Source of the DNA: Phormidium ambiguum IAM M-71
GTDB lineage: Bacteria > Cyanobacteriota > Cyanobacteriia > Cyanobacteriales > Aerosakkonemataceae
Direction of reading: 5' to 3'
Assembly: GCF_001904725.1 (NCBI RefSeq)
Contig: NZ_MRCE01000003.1
Coordinates: 248,001-312,000 of the forward strand
Length of the DNA: 64,000 nt
Positions 44,491 to 53,010 of the stretch are shown here, one piece after another (position 1 is the first letter of the stretch; each line of letters begins with the position of its first letter). The notes beneath the pieces are model-generated. The model was not told the origin of the DNA. It did no database searches and saw nothing but the letters and a program-made list of their open reading frames with translations. Made by a program: the position numbers and the translations under genes.

Positions 44491-45756
44491 TTACTCACTC
44501 CGTAATGCGGCGATCGGATCGAGTTGTGCTGCACGTCCGGCGGGGATAACTCCCGCAATCAGTCCTACAACTAAGGCGAGGATCAGTCCAGCGAACACTG
44601 ACCAAAGAGAGATGACAAAAGGAAAACTAAATAGTTGGGCGGCGGTAAAAGATAAACCAACACCGACGAGAACTCCGATCGCACCTCCCAAAAGAGATAC
44701 TAACATTGCTTCGGTGAGAAACTGTTGTAAAATTGCGCTGTTTGTCGCTCCGATTGCTTTGCGAATGCCGATTTCACGAGTTCTTTCGACAACAGAAACT
44801 AACATAATATTGGCAATGCCAATCCCACCGACGACGAGGGAAATACCTGCGATCGCACTCACCAAAACCGTGAATAATCCGACAACATTACTAAAAGTAT
44901 TGATAATATCAATCTGATTACTAATGCGAAAATCATCGGGTTTGGGCGGATAAATATTATGGCGAACTCTGAGTAAATTTGTCACCTGAAATTGTGCTGC
45001 TTCTAGTTGAATTTGGTCTTTTGCTTTCACCCAAAAACCACTAATTGCTGTGCCATTAATTGCATTATTTCCCACGATTCGAGAAGACATATTAGTTAGG
45101 GGAATATATACGCGGTCATCTTGATCTTGACCACCAACAGAACCTTTTGATTCCATCACTCCGACGACTCTGTAACTGCCATTTTGAATCCGAATACTAG
45201 CGCCAATGGCAGGTTCTCCAGCAGTAAATAAATCATTGCGTACCTGACTACCTAAAACTACGACAGGTTCGGCATTATCGAGGTCTTCTTGAGTAAAAAA
45301 TTGTCCTTCTTGTGGGTAGATTTCTTTCACATTAGGATAGTTTAAATCAACTCCCAAGATTGAGGTAGAAGCGTTGCGATCGCCATATACAACTTGTCCG
45401 CCTCTTTGCAAATAAGCTGTGACTGCTTCTGCTGCGGGCACTTGTTGTGCGATCGCTCTAGCATCTTCCCAAGTTAAAGTACTAGCAGAACCAAAACCCT
45501 GACTAATACCACCAGTACGCGCCGCCCCAGTCAACACAAGCATGACATTAGTTCCCAATGCTTGAATTTGTTGTTCAGTTGCCTTTTGCACTCCTTGTCC
45601 TACGGATGTTACGGCAATCACGGAACCAATGCCGATAATAATGCCCAACATCGTTAGACTGGTTCGTAAACGATTACTCCACAGTGCTTCTACCGCCATC
45701 GACAAAATTGATAGCAGAGATATTTTTTTAATAGGAATGCGACCTAAATTACCCAT
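44491..45756 (-). CDS. MacB/DevC-type ABC transporter permease
   Basis: The 421-residue permease has an N-terminal helix (about 25-45, RTSLTMLGIIIGIGSVIAV), an extracytoplasmic MacB-like domain (about 55-270) and a C-terminal FtsX domain with three helices (about 285-415) including the ERTREIGIRKAIGAT cytoplasmic loop. Such permeases do not transport through a conventional channel but drive a TolC-linked adaptor. Genes of the DevBCA/MacAB type export glycolipids, toxins or proteins. The substrate here is unknown. Confidence 0.88.
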   Translation of the reverse strand: MGNLGRIPIKKISLLSILSMAVEALWSNRLRTSLTMLGIIIGIGSVIAVTSVGQGVQKATEQQIQALGTNVMLVLTGAARTGGISQGFGSASTLTWEDARAIAQQVPAAEAVTAYLQRGGQVVYGDRNASTSILGVDLNYPNVKEIYPQEGQFFTQEDLDNAEPVVVLGSQVRNDLFTAGEPAIGASIRIQNGSYRVVGVMESKGSVGGQDQDDRVYIPLTNMSSRIVGNNAINGTAISGFWVKAKDQIQLEAAQFQVTNLLRVRHNIYPPKPDDFRISNQIDIINTFSNVVGLFTVLVSAIAGISLVVGGIGIANIMLVSVVERTREIGIRKAIGATNSAILQQFLTEAMLVSLLGGAIGVLVGVGLSFTAAQLFSFPFVISLWSVFAGLILALVVGLIAGVIPAGRAAQLDPIAALRSE

Positions 45757-45834
45757 AACAATTTTCGATTTTAGATATTAGATTTAATGGTTTAATAAAC
45801 CCTGATAAAACTTGATAATCACTTTATAATCCAT

Positions 45835-45975
45835 CTGTGTACCCTACAATAAGGCTACGCATACATCTGTGTTCATCTGTGTTTATCTGTGGATATCTGT
45901 GGTTAAAAAAAACAAGAATTCAGCACTTAACCAAGAACCTAAAAAACATCTGCGTTCATCTGCGTACTAAAAAAG
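45835..45975. repeat. ATCTGTGT/ATCTGCGT dispersed repeat
   Basis: Repeated CATCTGTGTTCATCTGTG and CATCTGCGTTCATCTGCG units lie between the permease start and the inverted-end element. It is the complement of the unit at 38140-38235. It occupies part of the 364-bp gap that splits the adaptor from its permease. Confidence 0.65.
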
Positions 45976-45995
45976 ATTTACGGCTTTTAAAACTA

Positions 45996-46124
45996 TTAAG
46001 CTGTTCCGCATTTAAACTAGATAGTTTGGAAACAGAAGAAAATTGATCTAATCCTCTCCCCTGCCCCCTTGCCCCCCTGCCCCCCTGCGGTCTCAATAAA
46101 TGATTTAAAAGCGTGATAGCTTAA
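45996..46124 (-). repeat. Inverted-end dispersed element, copy C
   Basis: This is a full-length copy of about 129 bp, opposite in orientation to copies A and B. Ends: TTAAGCTGTTCCGC (45996-46009) and, reverse-complemented, TTAAGCTATCACGC (46124-46111). The core has (CCCCCTTG/CCCCCCTG)n units. Its outer TTAA contributes the TAA stop of the adaptor gene. Confidence 0.78.
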
Positions 46125-47794
46125 AATCCCCCACGCCTACCGCCACCTGGCCCCATTCTGGGGAACATCGAAGGAGTGCGAGAAGCTGGGCGTTGTCCTT
46201 GCGGGAAACTAATCATAACTGTGTCACCTTCTTCAATCCCAGAAACTACAACTGTTTTATCTTCAACAGTTGCGCCTGTGGTAATAGGTCGAAATCTAGG
46301 GCGACGATTTTCGCCTCTACCCATTAAATAAACACCTGTACCATTTTCTTGACGAACGATCGCAATTGTTGGTACTACCAAAACATCATCCAAAGTCCCA
46401 ACATTAAACTTGACATTAACATTCATCCCCGCTTGCAACAAATTTTTGGCATCATCCAAAGACATTTTCACCTCAAAGTTAGTCACATTTTGTTCTACTG
46501 TAGACTGAGTTGCTACTTGGATTACCTTCCCTGGAAACTGCTGTTGAGGATAGGCATCAGCTTCAATATTTACCTCTTGCCCAACTTTAATTTTGGGAAT
46601 ACTTGTTTCCGCAACTTTGGCAACTACTTGGTTTTTGGCAGCTAAAGCCAAAATTGAAGAAGAAGTAGCGGAAGAAACGGAACTTCCCGAAGTTGTAGGC
46701 GTAACGAAGGAACCAGGGTCAGCAAATTTCCGGGTTACAATGCCATCAAAAGGAGCGCGAATTATCGTGTCGTTAATTTGTGCTTGAATTGTTTGCAATG
46801 CTCCCTCAGCACTCATAACTTGAGCACGGGCGGCGGCGATTTCTTCAGGACGGGTACCTGCTTTTTGCAGTTCCAAAACTTGTTTTGCTTGTTCCACCTG
46901 GGCGCGGGCGGCGGCGATTTCTTCCGGGCGAGTGCCTGATTGTTGTAAGTTTAGCGCCTGTTTTGCTTGTTCTACCTGGGCGCGGGCGGCGGCGATTTCT
47001 TCCGGGCGAGTCCCCGATTGTTGTAAGTTTAGCGCCTGTTTTGCTTGTTCTACTTGTGCTTTGGCTGTGTCATACGCGGTGCGAGAGGTGTCTAGTTCGC
47101 GGAGGGAGATGGCACCTGCTGTCTGAAGTCGTTGATTTTGATTGTAATTAACTTCTGCTTGGCGCAAGTTGGCTTGGGCGGATGCTAGTTGGGCTTGGGC
47201 TTGGGCGATTTCTTGCGGGCGATTTCCAGAAAGTAGTCTATCGAGATTTGCTTGGGCGGATGCTAGTTGGGCTTGGGCTTGGGCGATTTCTTGCGGACGA
47301 TTCCCAGCCGTTAGTTTGTCGAGATTTGCTTGGGTGGATGCTAGTTGGGCTTGGGCTTGGGCAATTTCTTGCGGACGATTTCCAGCTATTAGTTTATTGA
47401 GATTTGCTTGGGCGGATGCTAGTTGGGCTTTGGCTTGAGTGAGTTGTCCTTGGAGATTGGAGTTATCCATGTAGGCGAGGATTTGTCCTTCCTTGACGCG
47501 ATCGCCTTCTTTCACCAATAATTGTTTAAGAATTCCAGAATTTTTTGGGCTCACATTTACCGATCGCTCTGGTTGCACTGTACCATTAGCCGTAATCCTC
47601 ATTGGTAAAGTCAACCGTTCAACTGTCACCGTCTGAATCCGCCGCCTCACTTCTTGCCTTTGATTAGCTGTAGTAATTTGAGTGTAAACAAGATAGCCTG
47701 TGTTGGCAAAAACACCGAGAATTAAAAGTGCAATCAACCATTTCGGCACATTTAATCTAAACTTAAGTCGATCTTTAATTAATCCAGCTGCCAT
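46121..47794 (-). CDS. MacA/DevB-like membrane-fusion adaptor with expanded coiled-coil
   Basis: The 557-residue adaptor has an N-terminal helix (about 18-38), a biotinyl-lipoyl region (about 80-115), a long hairpin (about 120-330), the second lipoyl half and beta-barrel, and a Gly-Arg-rich tail. The hairpin has six 26-residue repeats: 125-150, 151-176 and 177-202 (GNRPQEIAQAQAQ type) and 248-273, 274-299 and 300-325 (GTRPEEIAAARAQ type), arranged on both sides of a tip (RLQTAGAIS, about 222-230). It would bridge the permease to a TolC-like outer-membrane channel. The stop codon lies in an inserted repeat. Confidence 0.88.
   Translation of the reverse strand: MAAGLIKDRLKFRLNVPKWLIALLILGVFANTGYLVYTQITTANQRQEVRRRIQTVTVERLTLPMRITANGTVQPERSVNVSPKNSGILKQLLVKEGDRVKEGQILAYMDNSNLQGQLTQAKAQLASAQANLNKLIAGNRPQEIAQAQAQLASTQANLDKLTAGNRPQEIAQAQAQLASAQANLDRLLSGNRPQEIAQAQAQLASAQANLRQAEVNYNQNQRLQTAGAISLRELDTSRTAYDTAKAQVEQAKQALNLQQSGTRPEEIAAARAQVEQAKQALNLQQSGTRPEEIAAARAQVEQAKQVLELQKAGTRPEEIAAARAQVMSAEGALQTIQAQINDTIIRAPFDGIVTRKFADPGSFVTPTTSGSSVSSATSSSILALAAKNQVVAKVAETSIPKIKVGQEVNIEADAYPQQQFPGKVIQVATQSTVEQNVTNFEVKMSLDDAKNLLQAGMNVNVKFNVGTLDDVLVVPTIAIVRQENGTGVYLMGRGENRRPRFRPITTGATVEDKTVVVSGIEEGDTVMISFPQGQRPASRTPSMFPRMGPGGGRRGGF
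46820..47053 (-). repeat. 78-bp tandem repeats coding the descending hairpin arm (x3)
   Basis: Three 26-codon units (residues 248-325) with VEQAKQALNLQQ and GTRPEEIAAARAQ. The first two are almost identical at the amino acid and DNA level, indicating recent duplication. Confidence 0.85.
47189..47422 (-). repeat. 78-bp tandem repeats coding the ascending hairpin arm (x3)
   Basis: Three 26-codon units (residues 125-202) with LASAQANLDKL and GNRPQEIAQAQAQ. They match the descending arm in unit length and number. Confidence 0.85.
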
Positions 47795-47916
47795 ATTCCA
47801 GTCCCCTTTAACCTAGCGCACACTTCCATTAACTCTGGGTTCTGTTGTAAAAGTAAATACTGCTTATTTAGACAGTGGATGCTGGATAAAGGTTCAAACT
47901 CTAGAAAAAAAGTTTG

Positions 47917-48702
47917 TCAGTCCAAAGATTGAGGTTTTAAACAAAGAAAGATACTTTCATCAGGAGTTAAGCCAAAATTTTTAATGGCTTCAGCGCCTAA
48001 TTCTTGGGAATAATTATCTACTTTTACAATAAAGCCAGCTTGGGCAAGTTTTAATTGGTAATCAAGACCATATTGCCTAACATGATCGTGATGTCCAAAT
48101 AGCTTTTCTCTTTCTTTTAGTGTTAAAGTTGGCGAACCTTCAATAGTTTTAGCAAGTTTTGGATCTACAGGAACTTGCAAAATTGCCCAACCGCCAGGTT
48201 TTAATACTCGATACAATTCTTTCATTGCGCGATCGTCATTAGGAATATGTTCCAGAACGTGATTACAAAGAATTACATCAAAGTAATTATCATGATACTG
48301 AATATTTGTAATATCCATTTGCAGCATTGCTTCACCCGGAACAATATCAGCTGTCAAGTAGTTTAAGTTGGGTAAGGAAATCAGTTTTCGCTGCAAAATA
48401 TATTCTGGTGCAACGTGAAGAACTACCAAATTTTCCTTAAACAAATTAGTTTTATTTTTCAGGTACAGCCATAATAATCGATGTCTTTCTAAAGATAAAC
48501 AACCTGGACAAAGTGCATTTGGTCGGTGATTGGCTCCAAATGGTAAAAAACTGCGAAAATTACCTTCGCAGCAAGGACAAAAAACTTTATTTCCTCTATA
48601 AAACTCCGAACTTATACTGAGAAAAGGGGCAGCTATTTTGAAAACAAAAGCGCGTTTTTTTAACAGCTGTTGATAGAGTGCGATCGGTATTAAGTCCTTC
48701 AT
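47917..48702 (-). CDS. SAM-dependent methyltransferase with N-terminal Cys pairs
   Basis: The 261-residue protein has a putative zinc knuckle (CPCCEG and CPGC) ahead of a class I methyltransferase domain (about 90-230) with VLHVAPE, FDVILCNHVLEHIPND and LYRVLKPGGW. The His-rich HHDHVRQYG region follows. It is the last gene of the glycan cluster, 3 bp after the flippase-like gene. The substrate is probably a glycan or lipid intermediate, but this is inferred from context. Confidence 0.8.
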   Translation of the reverse strand: MKDLIPIALYQQLLKKRAFVFKIAAPFLSISSEFYRGNKVFCPCCEGNFRSFLPFGANHRPNALCPGCLSLERHRLLWLYLKNKTNLFKENLVVLHVAPEYILQRKLISLPNLNYLTADIVPGEAMLQMDITNIQYHDNYFDVILCNHVLEHIPNDDRAMKELYRVLKPGGWAILQVPVDPKLAKTIEGSPTLTLKEREKLFGHHDHVRQYGLDYQLKLAQAGFIVKVDNYSQELGAEAIKNFGLTPDESIFLCLKPQSLD

Positions 48703-48705
48703 AGA

Positions 48706-49686
48706 TTACCCCTCAAATGGTAAAGTGAATTTTTGTTTAACTTGTGCCAACCCAGAAGCATCAAAAAGCAACACTAAACCTCCAGGTAATGATAAAAGCC
48801 AACATAAAATTGTCATAGTCAATGAGATTAACAAAGCTTGTTCAGCAGTCAAACCAATCCGGCCAAATAAATAAACCCACAATCCTTCTTTTACCCCCAT
48901 TCCTCCTAGAGATATTGGTAACAATGTGATAACTGTAATAATTGGAATAAACACTAAAAGTTGGGAATAAGAAACAGAAATTCTTAGTTGCTGAGCAATG
49001 AGATAATGATAATAAACTATCCCAAGCATGAGAATAAATGATAAGCTTATTGAATAAAATAACGCTTGACGATGATGAGTAAACTTAATTAATAAAACTT
49101 GCATTTTGGCGATTCGTGCTACTAAATAACTTAAGCGAAGTTTCTGTAACCAGCGTTCTGAGAAAATTAACAATTTTGGGCTAACTATCAACAAAACTCC
49201 GCCAACAAGAACTCCGATAGTAATAAAAAAGATGATAATAATATCCCAACGTTCTACTACTACAAAGGCAAATGGGAGAGCGCAAAAAGCTAACATAGAT
49301 AAAGCAGTTAACCCTGTAAATCGTTCTAAAAATACAGAAACAAGTGCTGCTTCTGTATCTTTAGTTTTTTGAGCTATTCGATAAACTCGATAAACATCTC
49401 CTCCGAAAGAACCTGGTAAAAAAAGGTTGAGAAACATTCCGGCAAAATAGCTACTAAATAAAGTTTTAATTGCGACTAAATGACCTGTAGATTTGAGGAC
49501 AATTTGCCAACGCCAACAACTGATTAGTTGCAAAGCTGTATAATAAAGCATGATTAAAACAATAAATTGCCAAGATAAATTTTTTAACTGCTGCCAAACT
49601 TGAATTAAATCAATACGAGTTAATAGGAATGCAATTAGGATGAAACTTACTGATATTTTGCCAATGATAATTAGTTTTGATTTCAT
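48706..49686 (-). CDS. Flippase-like UPF0104 membrane protein
   Basis: The 326-residue protein has about seven to eight hydrophobic helices and the family block FLNLFLPGSFGGDVYRVYRIAQ near residues 80-105. The family shares the membrane region of lysylphosphatidylglycerol synthase (MprF), often lies beside glycosyltransferases, and is suspected to flip or present lipid-linked precursors. It is 18 bp downstream of the GT39 gene, so they may work on the same lipid-linked substrate. Confidence 0.82.
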   Translation of the reverse strand: MKSKLIIIGKISVSFILIAFLLTRIDLIQVWQQLKNLSWQFIVLIMLYYTALQLISCWRWQIVLKSTGHLVAIKTLFSSYFAGMFLNLFLPGSFGGDVYRVYRIAQKTKDTEAALVSVFLERFTGLTALSMLAFCALPFAFVVVERWDIIIIFFITIGVLVGGVLLIVSPKLLIFSERWLQKLRLSYLVARIAKMQVLLIKFTHHRQALFYSISLSFILMLGIVYYHYLIAQQLRISVSYSQLLVFIPIITVITLLPISLGGMGVKEGLWVYLFGRIGLTAEQALLISLTMTILCWLLSLPGGLVLLFDASGLAQVKQKFTLPFEG

Positions 49687-49704
49687 GGGAAAAGTTTCCT
49701 AATT

Positions 49705-52700
49705 TTAGTAATTTCCTAAATCTTTACCTTCATTTGGTACGCGGGGAAGTATGCCATCTGCTTTTTGCCATAAGCGCAAACGAGCACCGAATGTTTCAAA
49801 AATTGGTTGACCTAAAGTTTGATAAAAACTGTAAATTTCGCTGTATTCTGGATTTTTAGGTGGTTGAGGACGATCGAATATATGAATCCAAACTCGATCG
49901 CTATTTTGTAAAATATGGCTTAATTGGTCGAGATTGGTTAATAATTTTCCGCCTCCCCAGCGATCGACAACTATTCCTTCTTTGGCATAAACGGCATCAA
50001 AAATTGAGAGTCGGTGAGGGACATAATAATCTAGTCCTCCTTGAATTGCATGAACAGCAGAAGTATTAGAAATTACGATATCTCCGGGTTTTTTGTGCGC
50101 TTGAATATACTCCGCAATGTCAGTGTTTCGGATAGCGATCGCATCCTGATAAGCAGCAAAAACTTGCTCGATTTCCAAATTACTGACAAAAATTATAGCT
50201 ACTAGTAATAAGCAAATTTTTTGCAGAGGAATTTGACTGAAAGAAGTTACTTCTAATTTTTTACATATACTTTCAATTATGCAAATAGCACTGTAAACAG
50301 CTAACATTACAAATATCGGATAAATTGGATAAAAATATCTAGCAGCAATTACATAAACTAAAAGAGTTTGAAACAGTAGGTTTAAAAGAATACTGATAAA
50401 TAGAAAGACTAATGTACTGTTGCGGCGTTTTAAAAAATAGATGAATCCAGCAAAGAAGAAAACGCTATAAATTACATTCATCCAGTTAGGGCCAATAAAA
50501 AAGTTAGTAAAAAATCCAGTAACATTGGATAACCGGAATTTTAAATAGGAATCGGTACTCGTGGATAATGCTACTAAAGGGGTGAGACATTTAATCGCAA
50601 AGAAAATGATATTAAAAGCGTAAATAAATAAAACGATCGCACTACCAATGACAATAGATCGATCGCCTGATAAACGGAAGGGACGGTAAAAATAAAGAAA
50701 CCCGATCGCAAAAACTGGTAACAAAGTTATACTTCCCTCTTGAATCAGTAACATAGCAGTCAAAACAATGTAAAACCAGTACTGATAAACTTTGCCTTCT
50801 TGGTTAATAAAACCTTTAATAAATAACCAAAATCCTAAAATAGTTGTAAATTGTAAAACTTGATAAAAGCGGATAAAGCGAGAATACCAAAGTTCCCAAG
50901 GATCGATCGCTAAAATTGCTGTTATTGCTAACGCCAACCAAACTTTTCCTGTGACTTTTCGAGTTAAGATAAATACTAAAAATAAAGTCGCAGTTCCCCA
51001 AATTACGGATAACAAACGAGCATTAATTGCCGAATCTCCCACACATCGCAACCACAAAGCTAACATATAGTGATATAAAGGGCCGCGAGTATACCAAATG
51101 CCAGAAGTAGCGATGGGAACTCCGGTACGAAGAATACCTCTAGTTGCATCTAAAGACGTATTTTCATCAGCTTCTAAATCCATTGCGTCAAGAGCATAAA
51201 TTCGCATGGCAAAAGCTGCGATCGTAATTATTCCTAAACATACCCAATGTCCCCAAGGGGGCCAAATTTGCTGAATATTAATAACCAAGTTATTGAATTG
51301 GGAAATTATGCGTTGTCGAAATAAACTTAAAACAATAACTGTTGTTAATCCTAAAAATGCTAACCAAATCAGAATTTCCCAAAAGTAACTGCTTTGTGCT
51401 ATTGCCAAACTAAAGCTAATACAAACTGTTAAACTCAGAGAAAACCACAAAAATAAAATAACGAAATTTGTTAAATTTCGCTTTGGGTTGTTAACATCCC
51501 GTCCCAAAAAACTGCATAGCAATGTTAACAATACAATTGCTAGAAAAGCTAGTAAAATTAGTCGATCGCTGTGTGGTTGTGCAAAAAGTAACCAGCGTTC
51601 GGAAATCCCATAGCGATATTTGCACAAATTAACACTAATTAAAAACAAAGTTCCCGGCAATAAAAGTCCTGTACCAACTGCTAAACTATTCTGAAAATTG
51701 GCTCGATTATCTAACCAAAAATAACCCAGAAGCGGCGCATAAATTAACGTCAAACTCATCCCTGCTAAACACCAAAGACTTTGATGTAATAGATAATTTG
51801 GATAGTTAAGTAAATAAGCATCTCCTTCAAATGTGCGATAAAAATTTTGCGGATTAGGTATTTCTAGGAAAGTTACAGGTTGAATAGGAGTATTTAAAGC
51901 TAGCCAGCTATTGTCAGTAGCAATTGGAGCAATAATTTCTCCTGTATTTTTTTCTACCCAACCATCTAGGAAAAAGCCTAAAGGTGATATTTTTGGCAAA
52001 GAACCATTAAAACTTGAATGCCAATCTCCATCTAGAGGACGAGCTAATCGGACTTGCAAAATATTAACGCCTTTATGCAAAAAGTTTGTCACTTCATGCA
52101 AATGTAAAGTATTACCTTCATCGCCTTGATAATGGTTAACTAACAAACCATTAATTAATAGAGAATATTCACCTTTCCCCGCCCAACGAATAAATGCTCG
52201 TTGCCAGTTTTCGGAAATTTCCCAGGAACTCTTAAGCCAAACTTCACCGCGATCGCTTTCTTGTCCGCCAATCCAACTTCCTTTTAATAAGCGATCGAAC
52301 AAATGCTGACTCAAGCGACTGTAAGTTACCTCTTTAGGAGAGCCAATTTTTACTGCTTCTGCCCAATTTTCATCGGGAAAATCTGGATCAAACCAAGGCA
52401 TTTGCTGTCTAGTCTGAAACAGAGTTGCAACCTTCCAATCACTGCTTCCTGTTGTTAGGTTAATTGCACTTCCTTCCATTACTGGATAAACCGCACCTTC
52501 TAACAAAAGGCGCGGATTTTTTTGCGCTTTTTGTACTTCTAAAGCGATGACATTTTTTCCTGGCTTTAAGTGGTGAGTTAAATCTATATAAGAAGTTAGT
52601 TTCCAATCTTTAGGGCTAGCTAAATACACCCATTCTGGACGCAATGAAGGGTAGGGAAGTAAATCGTTTAAGCGTTGAAAAGAGTCGCCATTTTGTGCAG

Positions 52701-53010
52701 CTAAACCCAAGGTATTGCGAAGAACGCTAACTTCTTGTGCAACTACTTCTCCATTAACATAAAGAATAAAATCGTTATCAGCACTTAATCGTAACCAACC
52801 CCCTTGAACGACATCAGGAACATTAAAAGTGTTACGAGCATAAAAGCGATAAGTTGGCTCTGGAGGTGCGATCCATTGGGCTTCGGAAGACCAGATTATA
52901 GGCTTAACTAAAGCTGGAGATTTATCCCAAATAGAACAACCTAAAACTCCTAATAAAAAGCCTAAAATTAAAATAATTGCCAGTGAAACTAACCAGTTTA
53001 AATGTTTCAT
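49705..53010 (-). CDS. GT39 glycosyltransferase fused to two jelly-roll carbohydrate-binding-like modules
   Basis: From ATG 53010 the product is 1101 residues. A first helix (about 5-25) is followed by an extracytoplasmic part with two related beta-sandwich modules (about 35-185 and 245-370): RFYARNTFNVP, LSADNDFILYVNGE and then LINGLLVNHYQG, resembling rhamnosidase N-domains. Two membrane blocks flank a GT39 core with the catalytic-loop acidic pair at D615-E616 (LEADENTS). The start at 53010 gives the ATGA overlap with the upstream gene; an earlier ATG at 53037 is less likely. It probably transfers a sugar from a lipid donor. The fusion is unusual. Confidence 0.82.
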   Translation of the reverse strand: MKHLNWLVSLAIILILGFLLGVLGCSIWDKSPALVKPIIWSSEAQWIAPPEPTYRFYARNTFNVPDVVQGGWLRLSADNDFILYVNGEVVAQEVSVLRNTLGLAAQNGDSFQRLNDLLPYPSLRPEWVYLASPKDWKLTSYIDLTHHLKPGKNVIALEVQKAQKNPRLLLEGAVYPVMEGSAINLTTGSSDWKVATLFQTRQQMPWFDPDFPDENWAEAVKIGSPKEVTYSRLSQHLFDRLLKGSWIGGQESDRGEVWLKSSWEISENWQRAFIRWAGKGEYSLLINGLLVNHYQGDEGNTLHLHEVTNFLHKGVNILQVRLARPLDGDWHSSFNGSLPKISPLGFFLDGWVEKNTGEIIAPIATDNSWLALNTPIQPVTFLEIPNPQNFYRTFEGDAYLLNYPNYLLHQSLWCLAGMSLTLIYAPLLGYFWLDNRANFQNSLAVGTGLLLPGTLFLISVNLCKYRYGISERWLLFAQPHSDRLILLAFLAIVLLTLLCSFLGRDVNNPKRNLTNFVILFLWFSLSLTVCISFSLAIAQSSYFWEILIWLAFLGLTTVIVLSLFRQRIISQFNNLVINIQQIWPPWGHWVCLGIITIAAFAMRIYALDAMDLEADENTSLDATRGILRTGVPIATSGIWYTRGPLYHYMLALWLRCVGDSAINARLLSVIWGTATLFLVFILTRKVTGKVWLALAITAILAIDPWELWYSRFIRFYQVLQFTTILGFWLFIKGFINQEGKVYQYWFYIVLTAMLLIQEGSITLLPVFAIGFLYFYRPFRLSGDRSIVIGSAIVLFIYAFNIIFFAIKCLTPLVALSTSTDSYLKFRLSNVTGFFTNFFIGPNWMNVIYSVFFFAGFIYFLKRRNSTLVFLFISILLNLLFQTLLVYVIAARYFYPIYPIFVMLAVYSAICIIESICKKLEVTSFSQIPLQKICLLLVAIIFVSNLEIEQVFAAYQDAIAIRNTDIAEYIQAHKKPGDIVISNTSAVHAIQGGLDYYVPHRLSIFDAVYAKEGIVVDRWGGGKLLTNLDQLSHILQNSDRVWIHIFDRPQPPKNPEYSEIYSFYQTLGQPIFETFGARLRLWQKADGILPRVPNEGKDLGNY

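Noticed and set aside
44490-44558. Longer N-terminus of the ABC ATPase starting at 44558
   Set aside because: It would overlap the permease end, and its residues do not resemble the family. ATG 44489 is 1 bp after the permease stop.
46885-47438. Plus-strand open frames opposite the adaptor repeats
   Set aside because: They are antisense shadows of a strongly biased, repetitive coding region.
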